Assembly (NCBI GenBank): GCA_015680685.1
Contig: MNCI01026399.1
Span: forward strand, 185,095-206,481
Source of the DNA: Gnetum montanum
Lineage: Eukaryota; Streptophyta; Gnetopsida; Gnetales; Gnetaceae
Length of the DNA: 21,387 nt
Direction of reading: 5' to 3'
Made by a program: the position numbers and the translations under genes. Each line of letters starts with the position of its first letter. The first letter of the stretch is position 1. The notes beneath the pieces were generated by a model, which searched no databases, was not told the DNA's origin, and saw only the letters and a list, made by a program, of their open reading frames with translations. Positions 1 to 8,578 of this stretch are shown piece by piece.

Positions 1-790
1 TTGTTTCGTCGGAATGGTGGTGGCTCTTTGAAGATGCATCCTCGTTATCCAAGTGGATGGTTTAACCGAATGCATTAATGCGAAGTCACTGAAAGTGGTT
101 GGTTTGAGCACGGAGTTGGAATGAGATTTGCCAAGTCACATTAATCATCAAACACACAAGGGACTGTACACCACCTTGTTCTTGGGATTCCATTCCATTT
201 CTCTTCTCTCCATCCTTCTCTCCATTGTTCACCTCATTGCCAGTTGTATCATTAGTGTATATATTTTGGTTGATGCATTGTTTTCTTTTTGGTAAATTCT
301 TGCGGTTAAGACTTTAACTCTTGTTCCAAAGGACATTCCTAAAGCCTACGGACTCTTTGAATGTGGGTTTGTTAGGGCATTAACGGCATGAGCCTGCTTT
401 GGGGAGGACCCACTAACATTCCTATTTGGAGCATTAGTTAACTTCTTTTCCTTAACATTTTGCAATTAATTTTATTTTTGTTCATTTCCACCTTGACATC
501 CACTTCACTGATGCCATAGTTGTCCCTTTTTACCTATCTTTCTTACTCCTTTTCTTTCTCCATTCTAATGCTACCAGAGGTTCACACTTAGTCATGGGGG
601 TACGGGGCCCACTTTTTTCGATTTTCTCCTAGCCCCAAAATTTTTGATTTTCTTCCTAACCCCTACGCCTTTGGTAGTCATCACCTACATCTTCCCAGGT
701 CCATATTAGCCATACCACAACCTAGCCAATGGACTTCCACCGAAGCAAGGTATTATTTACTTAATGATTCAATTACCCTTGCTAATATAT

Positions 791-812
791 GATTGTGTTG
801 TGTGTGCAGATG
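791..812 (+). promoter_or_regulatory. Splice-acceptor-like site before a short ATG reading frame (element A)
   Basis: A T/G-rich run ends in 'tgtgtgcag' directly before ATGG at 810. Its place in the element matches the acceptor before ORF3 in element B (8565-8573) and in the antisense copy (21112-21120). The frame that follows is stopped after about 14 codons and does not resemble ORF3, so this is probably a relic. Confidence 0.3.
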
Positions 813-971
813 GAAATCATACAACAACGGATTCGATGGTGCGCTTATGGATGAAAAACAGAAGGCGCAATCTAGGCATTCGCAGCAGCAAGACTCTTCT
901 CTCTTCTTCTCTTCTCTTCTCTCTCCTCCTTTCTCTCCGCTGCCAAATGTGGCCTGATGTCATTGTAATAA

Positions 972-999
972 GGTGTTCACCCTTGTTGTCATGAACACC
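972..999 (+). other. 3' UTR hairpin, element A copy
   Basis: GGTGTTCA at 972-979 and TGAACACC at 992-999 form a perfect 8-bp stem with a 12-base loop. The same stem with a different 10-base loop lies at the matching place in element B (11485-11510). Confidence 0.55.
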
Positions 1000-1123
1000 A
1001 TTTTTGTCAAGTCTTGTAATAATGATCCATTCACATGTCATTCCATTAGTTCCATTCCCCTCAATAATCCCATACCTACCTGATATTATTGTAAGGAACT
1101 TGAGGATGAGTTTTCATTCAGTC

Positions 1124-1132
1124 ATGGGGGTA
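1124..1132 (+). other. Polypurine tract before LTR1
   Basis: The sequence 'atgggggta' lies directly before the TGATGA start of LTR1. The same nine bases lie directly before LTR2 (11660-11668). In LTR retroelements this tract primes plus-strand DNA synthesis and marks the 3' LTR, so LTR1 is a 3' LTR. Confidence 0.7.
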
Positions 1133-1159
1133 TGATGAGATGCGATATGCACAAGCCGC

Positions 1160-1275
1160 GATATCGCGTATGCGATATCGCGTACGCGATATCGTGGTCG
1201 CTGCGATATCACATCCCCTGCGATATCGCATACGCGATATCACGTCGTCCCCTGCGATATCGTGTACACGATATC
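1160..1275 (+). repeat. Array of GATATC palindromes in LTR1 U3
   Basis: Eight GATATC palindromes occur within 116 bp, mostly as CGATATCG, some with further palindromic flanks such as GCGATATCGC. The array lies directly upstream of the TATA box at 1294. LTR3 has six, several of them decayed to TGATATCA. A role as repeated promoter elements or as a hairpin-forming region is inference. Confidence 0.75.
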
Positions 1276-1293
1276 GCGGTCTGCCGCCAAATC

Positions 1294-1301
1294 TATAAAT
1301 A
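1294..1301 (+). promoter_or_regulatory. TATA box of LTR1
   Basis: TATAAATA is followed by AGAGG. The motif is conserved at the same place in LTR2 (11808) and LTR3 (13802). It marks the U3 promoter; the R region should begin about 30 bases downstream. Confidence 0.6.
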
Positions 1302-1468
1302 AGAGGTGGCACTCCCCTCATTTCACATCCTGGGCATAAAGTAGCGAAGCTCTGGCGGATTGATCACCCTAGAGATAGAATATTTTCCATGTGCCTGCAG
1401 TAGGAGTCCCCCAAGTGAACAGTTCTTTATTCGAGTAGCTTTGTACCTGAACGTAAGTTGTGTACAGC

Positions 1469-1474
1469 AATAAA
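1469..1474 (+). terminator. Polyadenylation signal of LTR1
   Basis: AATAAA lies about 170 bases downstream of the TATA box, following the conserved 'ctttattcgag'. The signal is present at the same place in LTR2 (11984) and LTR3 (13977). Confidence 0.5.
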
Positions 1475-2145
1475 GACAAGCTTTGTGGATAAACCTTGCA
1501 GTACATGGATAGGTTTATTTAATGTTATTTATTGCTTTCCTAGTAACGTCGCATGAGTATGACTTGGTTACGAGCATTGACGAATGTGTACAGCTAGCCA
1601 AGGAATTGACTACTCATCACGATTAGATTCTCTCACCATTATCTCCTAGAACGTGGGACGAGCACGACTTGATTACGAGCATCTACGGATGTGTACGGCT
1701 AGTCAAGGAATCGGCTTCTCGTCACACTTAGATTAGTTAAGTGCCTCAGTACGACTGCTTCGAGCACGTGCATTACGTGTGGTAATCCCAGTAACGATTA
1801 GCGTTTGGTAGCCACAGTTGCATAGTTCAGGGTGTGTACGACAAGTGGGAACAGATGCTGACGCTAGGACTTAATGTTGTAGTTAGAATTAGTTTTAGTC
1901 TCTCAAACCTTTACCCCTTAGCATAGGAGATAAACCAGAAAAGACCAAAAAAATCATATACCTCAGACTTACTGAACCATACACCGTGACAACAACAAGT
2001 AAGTTTGGGAAGACAACGATTAATTAACCCCAAGTGTTCCTTGTGGCGTTTAGGCATTTAGTCTGCGGAGTTTGACCAGATCGCACATGCTATGCTTGTT
2101 TCGTATGGTTGAGTGTAGGGGTACCTTGCCACTCATCAGTTTGCA

Positions 2146-2768
2146 TCTGAAATATCGGCAAAGGTGGATAAGATGTGGGACTCTTTGGATGAAAAATTTC
2201 AAAGTGTGCTAAAAATTGCAGAAGAGTCCAGAGAATAAGATAATAACCGCGATCAGCGCAAGAAGAAGGAAGCTAAATGTGCCCAACATAAGGGTAAGGG
2301 CAAAGTTGCTATGGCAGAGTAGGTTGCAGACTCTGACACCAAGGAGGAGGATGAATGTGGCATATGCCAATATGAACATCCTAAGGGATGTTGTCCTGTG
2401 GTGTCACATCTTCAAGAGTCTGGGGTGTACGCATTGAACCCTCGCTTGGCACAGCGGCAAACACCTTGAAGTTTACCTTACCCACAAGGCAATTCTAGGC
2501 GGTTCCACTAGCAATAGCAAGGGTATTATCCAAGTGGAATGCCACCACAGCCTTACGAATACTTCCAGTAGTGGCAGCACCCACAAGCGTGGGGGATGCC
2601 ACCTCCAAGGCAGCAATGCCCTTACAAATAGCCAAATCCCTATGGGTACTACGTTCAGCAATCAGTCTCTCCATGAAACTCTTCTAGTCATGTGGCCTTT
2701 GAAAGTCATTACCACCCCCTGGAGTATTTTCGACCTGAATCTCCATCACCCAAGGGGAGAGCCCACAT
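2146..2768 (+). pseudogene. gag: gag C-terminal remnant with zinc knuckle
   Basis: Frame 2161, 2164 and so on encodes a lysine-rich stretch, then a CCHC-type knuckle at 2356-2400, read as C-x2-C-x3-H-x4-C ('CGICQYEH' then a Cys five codons on). After this comes a Pro/Gln/Tyr-rich tail. Gag forms the particle and the knuckle binds RNA. In-frame stops lie at 2236, 2320, 2467 and several points after, each one transition from CAA, CAG or CGA. About 300 residues that normally precede the knuckle are absent because the sequence joins LTR1 at 2139. The frame changes near 2750-2765, where the tail continues in the frame of pol. Confidence 0.7.
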
Positions 2769-2769
2769 C

Positions 2770-3476
2770 TCTTCTATCCTCTATCACCTTCTCCTGCCAC
2801 TCCTCTGCAGCATCCCACTCAGTTGCCACCTACTCCACTGATGTAGGGAGAAATACCACCACAACCATAGCAACGAAACGCTATGAGGGCTGTTAACTTA
2901 CAACCGGCACCTCAGCCGAGTGGACCGGAACCCAAGCCACGAAAAAGTCCTTTTTTTCGGCCCAATAATCTAAACATATCCTCACATACACCTGTGGCTA
3001 GTGCCTCTGAACCTTCAAGCACCTTCCCTATTCCACCACTAAAGCAGCCCTCAAGCCAACCACACTCCAACGTCTAGATGATCATGCTCACACATGTTGT
3101 GACCGTCTAGATCAAGGTAGGTCATCTTCCTCGAAAATTGACTGATTCAGGAAGCCCCCTCATCTATCTTTAGGTGGCAGGGAACGAGCCATGCAAATTT
3201 CTTCTAGACTCGAGGTCAAGGATCAATTTGATCTCTCATGACATGTACAAGAACTAGAACTTGCCCCGACTAAAGAAGAGCAACATTTGGCTCAAGTTAG
3301 CAGACCAATCTATCACCGTTCCCTTGGGATTGGTGCAGGACATTGTGACCACCGTTTGTGGGTGGTCCTATCCTACTGATTTTCTGGTCATCCATGTAGA
3401 GAACATCAAGGGGAACTTCCCAATCATCATGGGAAGAGCCTGGCTGAGCACGGTGGACGCACGACTAGGACTTTGA
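2770..3476 (+). pseudogene. Aspartic protease remnant with Pro-rich N-terminal linker
   Basis: A Pro/Ser-rich linker (2770-3075) runs in one frame into a retropepsin-like region. The active-site strand is at 3201-3230 and reads 'LLDSRSRINLIS', where functional enzymes have D-S/T-G. The Gly codon is AGG here, so Arg replaces the catalytic-loop Gly. A second conserved stretch at 3430-3470 ('IIMGRAWLSTVDA') matches the C-terminal half of plant gypsy proteases. The enzyme would cut the Gag-Pol polyprotein. In-frame stops lie at 3075, 3108, 3171, 3255 and 3474. Confidence 0.75.
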
Positions 3477-4019
3477 GATCTGTCCCTTGAAATTTCAAAG
3501 GAAAATCATTTCAGGAAGATCAAGAACAAGCATGTTCCGTGCATCGCATACAGTGACTTAGGGTGCAACTGTGTGCAACAGTTATGGTCCGCTAAGCGGA
3601 TATCCATTCAAGCATGCAGTCAGTGTACCAAGGAATCACCTGTTCAACAGTGCCTGTACGTAGCAGCCACTAACCAAGAGGGCACCCAGTGGCTGACAAT
3701 TGATCCTACTAGCAACGCATTGTGCATAGAACCGTCTGAGGGGCTTGTACAAGCCTACGTTGAAAGCATGGATGAAATGGAAGAGGTTCATCAACAGGTC
3801 TCCACTTTTGATGACCATGATGACTAGGGGAAGCTATAAATCCCTGAGAGCTTCAAACAAGAGCCCTTGGAGCTAAAGTCTTTACCGGCTCACTTGGAAT
3901 ATGCATTTTTGCAAAATGGAAAGCCGGTAATTATCAATACCACCCTTGCTCCTGAACAAAAGAAGAGATTACTAAAGGTGGTAAACAAATGGGTTGCTAT
4001 GTTTGCATGGTCATATCCT
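3477..4019 (+). pseudogene. pol: Protease-RT linker of pol
   Basis: The frame of the protease stays open apart from stops at 3825 and 3837. The encoded linker is acidic near 3760-3825. From 3867 it shows a stretch typical of the region before RT in Athila-like elements ('LKSLPAHLEYAFL' and 'WSYPEL' near 4010). No separate domain is recognised. Confidence 0.55.
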
Positions 4020-4831
4020 GAGTTAACTAGAGTTAATCCTAGGGTCTACTAGTATCGAATCTATATTGACCCTTCCATGAAGCCACGACGACAGCCACAA
4101 AGACGATTGAATCCCAAGCTGAAGCAGGTCGTAAAAGATGAAATTGAACAATTGCTAAAGACGGGGTTCATCTATTCTATTGCCGATAGCAAATGGGTTA
4201 GCCCGCTCATTATTATGCCAAAGAAAGGTGGCAAATGGAGGGTCTATATTGATTTTTAGTTGCTTAACATGGCTACCTTCAAGGACCACTTCCCGCTCCC
4301 ATTTGTGGACCAGGTGTTGGACACCATCGCAGGGCACTGCTACTATAGTTTTTTGGATGGTTATAATGGCTATAACCAGATCCAAATCGCACTAGAGGAC
4401 CAGGCCAAAATAACTTTCACAAGTCCCTGGGGGACTTTTGCATATAAGAAGATGCCCTTTGGCCTGTATATGTGCTTGCCACGTTCCAACGCCTCGTCCT
4501 CAGCATCTTCCAGCAACAGATTGGCAATGGGGTAGAAGTCTTCATGGATGACTTCTCTACCTATGGGGCCACGTTCGAGTAAGCCTTGGACCGTCTTGAG
4601 CAGGTTTTGAAATGATGTGTAGACACTAATCTGTGGTTCAATTGGTAGAAGAGCCATTTGATGGTCCAAGAAGGCATTGTGTTGGGACATTGCATCTCAC
4701 AGACAGGGATAAACGTGGATCTTGAAAAGATCTGGGTCATCCAAGGAATCACTCGCCAACCAAGCACCGTAAAAGATGTTTGGTCATTCCTTGGCCACAC
4801 TGGTTACTACTGGTGATTCATTGAAATCTTC
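4020..4831 (+). pseudogene. pol: Reverse transcriptase domain of pol
   Basis: RT copies element RNA into DNA in the particle. Visible motifs are 'RRLNPKLKQVVKDEI' (4100-4145), 'WVSPLIIMPKKGGKWRV' (4195-4246), 'DHFPLPFVDQVLD' (4285-4323), 'FLDGYNGYNQIQIA' (4351-4392), 'FTSPWGTFAYKKMPFGL' (4414-4467) and the catalytic FMDD at 4541-4552, the YxDD-box equivalent. A one-base deletion between about 4467 and 4475 moves the frame, the only frameshift found in 3.8 kb of pol. In-frame stops lie at 4050, 4257, 4580, 4613, 4646 and 4814. The catalytic Asp codons of FMDD are intact. Confidence 0.9.
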
Positions 4832-5512
4832 TTGAAGATCACCAAGCTGTTGGTAGAACTTACAAAGAAGGATGCTCCGTTCATCTGGACCAAGGAATGT
4901 GAATCTGCATTCCAATTGCTTAAACAGAAACTCGTAGAAACTCTGGTTCTATGGGCACCTAATTGGTCCAGGCCCTTTCACATCATGATGGATGCATCTA
5001 ATTATGCATTGGGAGCCGTGCTTACACAGTGTGACAATTAGAAACGTTCATACTATATCCATTGTGCAAGTCGTAGCATTGTGGGTGCTCAGCTCAACTA
5101 CACCACCACCGAGAAGGAGTTGATGGCAGTGGTGTTCACCTTGGATAAATTTCGGCACTATGTGCTCAAATACGAGGTGTTTGTACATACTGACCACAGT
5201 GCTATTCAGTTCTTAATGAACAAACCAACAGTGAGCCCCCACATCATCCGGTGGCTGGTGATTCTTCAAGAGTTTGATCTCACCATGGTAGACTGGAAGG
5301 GGACCGAGAATGTGGTTGTTGACCACTTGTCTCGGTTGCAATGGGATGATGCAGAAGAGGAGAAGCCCTTATCCAACCAATTTCCAGATGAACTCCTCTT
5401 CATAGGCGTAGTCGATCCGCAAGTGCCCAAGGAATCCCCTTGGTTTAGCCACATCCTCACCTACCTTACCACTCAAGAGTTTCCAAAGGAGTGGAACCAT
5501 CGACAAAAATAA
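4832..5512 (+). pseudogene. pol: RNase H domain of pol and linker to integrase
   Basis: RNase H removes template RNA during reverse transcription. The conserved acidic residues are present: Asp in 'MMDASNYALGAV' (4991), Glu in 'TEKEL' (5111-5119) and Asp in 'HTDHSA' (5192). The end, 'DWKGTENVVVDHLSRL', is typical of plant Ty3/gypsy RNase H. A linker rich in acidic residues follows to the double stop at 5510 and 5513. One further stop lies at 5039. The frame is the same as that of integrase. Confidence 0.88.
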
Positions 5513-5513
5513 T

Positions 5514-6690
5514 AGTTTCACCATAAGGTCAAGTGTTTCATGGAAATCAATGGCCACCTTTACAAGGTGTGCATAAATGGCTTGGTTCGATGGTGTGTCC
5601 TTGATGGTGATACACTGCGCGTCCTCCAAGATGCTCATGAGGGTCCTTGTGGGGGCCACTATGCTAGACGCCGCACTGTCATTAAGATCCTACTTGCAAG
5701 GTATTACTAGCCCACCATCTTCAAGGACGCATAATGGTTTTCCCGCTCCTGTGAATGATGGCAAAGGGACAATGGGATGACGGCACAGTTGGAGGAACCT
5801 CAACAATGGATCCAGCCACTGGAGCCCTTCGACATCTGGGGTATCGACTTCATGGGGCCCGTCACTCCCCTGTCAAACGGAAAGGCATACATCATCATAG
5901 CTGTGGACTACTACACAAAGTGGGCAGAAGCGATAGCCGTTGTTGACTGTTCTTCCAACATTGCCGTATGATTTGTCCAACAACAAATCATCAACAGGTT
6001 TGGAGTGCCACGTGCACTCATTTCTGATAATGGAACTCATTTCACGGGTGTCACTTTTCGAAAACTCATGCAACGCTTAGGGGTAACACATAAATTTACA
6101 ACACCCTATCACCCCCAAGCCAACGGGTAGGCCAAAGTCACCAATAGGGAGATCACCAAGATCCTTACCTGCACCATCAACAAATATAGGAGGGATTGGA
6201 GCACCAAACTCAATGATGCCCTTTGGTCCTATCGCTCCACTTGGAAACTTCCTATAGGATATTCTTCCTATGAGTTAGTGTACAGAAAATTACCAACACT
6301 TTCGATCCAAGCAGAACTCCAGACACTATCCACAGCCAGTGACCTAGGCCTTGACCTCCCACTAGCACAACGCGAACGACTTATCACTTTAAGTGTGCTA
6401 GATGAGAACTGATTAGTGGCCCTGTCTTCAAATGAAATCCACAAGGCCTATAACAAAAAGTGACATGATCTTTGGATTCGGAAAGTCACATTCAGATGTG
6501 GAGACAAGGTGTTGAATTGGAACCCCTCACATGTATCTCAACCAACCAAGTTTCAAACACTGTGGGAGGGACCTTACATTGTCTCCAAAACCTTCCCATC
6601 TGGGGCCTTGCTTATCCACAAACCTGAGGACCTCACCAGAACGTAGTTGGTCAACCGCCAATAACTAAAACCTTTCCATGAACTCTACTC
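5514..6690 (+). pseudogene. pol: Integrase with lost catalytic Glu
   Basis: Integrase joins the DNA copy to the host genome. The N-terminal HHCC region lies at 5627-5763, with His in 'HEGPCGGH'; the first Cys is kept ('SCE') but the second is Trp. The core has Asp in 'WGIDFMGP' (5846) and Asp in 'SDNGTHF' (6026). Exactly 36 codons later, where the third catalytic residue Glu should be, stands AAA (Lys, 6134), next to a stop at 6128. The C-terminal part with 'WEGPYIVSKTFPSGA' (6565-6610) resembles the GPY/F region. Stops lie at 5708, 5732, 5756, 5969, 6128, 6410, 6461, 6644 and 6662. No frameshift occurs over this span. Confidence 0.9.
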
Positions 6691-7350
6691 AACCAGTGCA
6701 ACCACCTCATCATCACCCGGTCAGCCACGTTCCATATTTCGCGTCTCCTCCTTTCCACCCAGTCGTGGGGAAGACTGTCATCCCTGCTAATCCATTTCAC
6801 TACACCCCTCACCGTTTTACACTTTTTTATTTTACACTCTCTTTTTTCAACATCATTCATACATTTGTCAATTCTTATCAAGTTTTTTCTTTCTTTCTTT
6901 AATTATTTTTCATTTCTTTATGTGTGTTTCATTTTTTCACGTGATCGTTATCCCGTCGTCTTATTGTCATCAGGTGTCTGGCATGAATGGTTTTCATTAC
7001 GATGGGTAATGTAATAGTCTACCTAGTTATCTGGCTCCCACCCTCGCATGGTTGTCCTTAGACTTTATGTTATTTTCAGCTCATAAAATTGGCAGTGAGT
7101 CCACGTCATCCACCCATTCACCCACTCCATGGTTTTCCTTCTGTTGAGAATATGTAACCCCTTCAATTAAAAACATTGTAATTAATGTGTGATTTGTTTA
7201 GTTCCTAGACTTGGGGATGACCTAAGGGTTTGAATTGGGTGTGACTTCAAGGGCAATGCCACATTCGTCGCTCTCTCTTATTCCCTGGGTTGCTGGTGTG
7301 TCCTTACAGATTTCCTACCACTCCATGGAAGCTTCTGGGAAGTTCGACCT

Positions 7351-7534
7351 TGCATGGTGTGGTCCTCACTGAAAAACTTCAAAATTCAAAAAAAAAATGA
7401 ATAAACATGAGGATTCAAAGCACACCCCTTGGTCAAATGCATGCAAACAAGCATGGGTCTTTGCATGGTATGGTTCCCCCGAAAAAGAAAAAAAATCATG
7501 ACATCACTATGGGGGAATTCAAAGCACACCCCTT
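7351..7534 (+). repeat. Degenerate direct repeat, about 104-111 bp unit, two copies
   Basis: Each copy begins near 'tgcatggt.tggt' (7351 and 7462) and ends with the identical 18-mer 'attcaaagcacacccctt' (7413-7430 and 7517-7534). An A-rich stretch lies between in both. This is a local duplication in the spacer; no function is visible. Confidence 0.6.
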
Positions 7535-8309
7535 AGACTACCTCTCATGGGCCACAAACACTAGTTATGGGACTTCCTTCATCCCCTCTAACTTAGTCCC
7601 ATTTCACTTCCTTCCTCTCACGTTTGTTGGAGTGGTGGTTCTCTGTGGGTGCATATCTACTTGCTCAGGGGATGGTCGGGGCTTCGTCTGTTGCTGCGAT
7701 GTCACTGAATGCAGATGGTTTTGGGTCTGAACTCAAGACAGGTTCTACCAGGTCACTTAACCACAACTGAACACGGGGTTTCATGTGACCAATGATTAGA
7801 CTTTCCATTCTCTCATCTCTTTATGCCCCCATTTCTCTCCGTAACTCACCTCACTGCCCGTTTTATGTTTTGTAAGTTCATCTTGGTCTCCTTGGGCTTC
7901 TCATGCCTTGGCAGAATCTCTTGGGTAGGTGTCTTAACTGGCAAACACCACTTCTTGACCCTGGGGCCCACGGACCAAAGTGTTGAGGATATGCAGGGGC
8001 TACTAAGGCTATTGCCTGCTATGGGGAGGAACCACTTGCATATTCTTGGTCCCACTTGTTAAGTCTCCCATCCTTTGGATTTCATGATCGATTATTTTCA
8101 AGGTCCCATCGCTTGATTTCTTCCCCACGGAGTTATTTTGAGTCACGTTCTCCTATTTTTGACTCTTTTTCGAGCCCCAATTACCTTCCTCTTGTCCTTA
8201 GCCATGACCGGGCCTCTCATGTGCTTCAACTACCCCAATTTGGCATTTCAAATTCATCATTTTGGGCTTTTTCCGAGTTGGTCGACGTTGGTCAATGGGT
8301 GAACACCCT

Positions 8310-8371
8310 TGCGTATACGGGGCCCCGTATACGCAGCCTCCTGTGTATACACGGCCCCGTCGACGCAGCGC
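8310..8371 (+). repeat. Perfect 26-bp palindrome and GTATAC/GTCGAC cluster
   Basis: Positions 8310-8335 are a perfect palindrome with 13-base arms and no loop, centred on GGGGCCCC with GTATAC in each arm. A second palindrome, GTGTATACAC, lies at 8343-8352, then 'ggccccgtcgacgca'. The same words occur in the U3 of LTR2 (11714-11796) but not in LTR1 or LTR3. The undetermined base at 8380 lies just after the cluster, perhaps because the fold is hard to sequence. Confidence 0.75.
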
Positions 8372-8564
8372 CCAATCCCNTTAATTATGAAAACAACCAT
8401 TTAAACTTCAACTCATCCTTTGTTGTTTTTGACTCTAACCCATGAATTAATACTTTGGGAGACTTAAAGGAATGCTTGTGCTAACAACATAACTTAGTCG
8501 AACTGAGAAGGTGTATAAGGACCATCTTGAGCTACTTATGCACAGTCTAGTGGGTGGTTATGTT

Positions 8565-8578
8565 TGATTGCAGATGGC
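8565..8578 (+). promoter_or_regulatory. Splice-acceptor-like site joined to the ORF3 start codon
   Basis: TGATTGCAG lies directly before ATGGC at 8574. The same 14 bases occur on the minus strand at 21120-21107 before the second ORF3. A T/G-rich run precedes it. The AG would place the ATG as the first codon of an exon, so ORF3 could be read from a spliced RNA. Spliced 3' ORF transcripts are known for some plant envelope-class gypsy elements; here this is inference. Confidence 0.5.

Larger units (their letters stand above)
1..1132 (+). mobile_element. 3' internal end of LTR retrotransposon A (UTR and ORF3 remnant)
   Basis: This stretch has no intact gene. It is read as the 3' internal part of an element because its last 160 bases match the bases before LTR2 (11480-11668): a GGTGTTCA/TGAACACC hairpin, a shared 'ccatacct' segment, and a shared block ending in 'cagtcatgggggta' directly before an LTR. 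Around 365-410 it also resembles the spacer of element B near 7990-8030 (shared 'gcctgct.tggggagga.ccac'). A pyrimidine-rich run lies at 893-940. If ORF3 was once present here it is almost wholly deleted, because only about 160 bases separate the acceptor-like site at 809 from the hairpin. The left end of the element is outside the window. Confidence 0.65.
1133..2138 (+). repeat. LTR1 (3' LTR of element A)
   Basis: The repeat starts TGATGA and ends TCATCA, an imperfectly extended TG...CA terminus. It matches LTR2 and LTR3 in order: a palindrome-rich U3, TATAAATA at 1294-1301, a shared 'gtagcgaagctctggc' block, 'ctttattcgag', AATAAA at 1469-1474, and a U5 ending in a shared block from 'cggagtt.gac' to 'cgtatggttgagtgtaggg' and 'actcatca'. 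It is about 1006 bp long. It is closer to LTR3 than to LTR2; LTR1 and LTR3 share 'atttaatgttatttattgctttc'-type sequence near 1520 and 14040. The flanks GGGTA and GTTTG are not a target duplication, as expected for one LTR of a longer element. Confidence 0.85.
6691..8573 (+). other. Long untranslated spacer between pol and ORF3
   Basis: No open frame of note follows integrase for about 1.9 kb. A pyrimidine-rich part lies at 6820-6920. A degenerate direct repeat lies at 7351-7534 and a palindrome cluster at 8310-8370. The part from about 7990 resembles element A near 365-410, so the spacer is a shared piece of the family and not a chance insertion. A single undetermined base is at 8380. Confidence 0.6.

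Noticed and set aside
1160-1275. A CRISPR-like or satellite array
   Set aside because: The units are short palindromes with irregular spacing inside an LTR promoter region of a plant retroelement; there are no constant repeats with unique spacers.
1118-1321. Minus-strand 67-codon frame over the LTR1 palindromes
   Set aside because: Its Arg/Ile/Asp-rich content is only the translation of the palindrome array. A similar false frame covers LTR3 at 13701-13988.
7407-8445. Open frames in the pol-ORF3 spacer as genes
   Set aside because: They overlap repeats, a palindrome and an undetermined base, show no protein motif, and lie in a spacer that is noncoding in the related element A.
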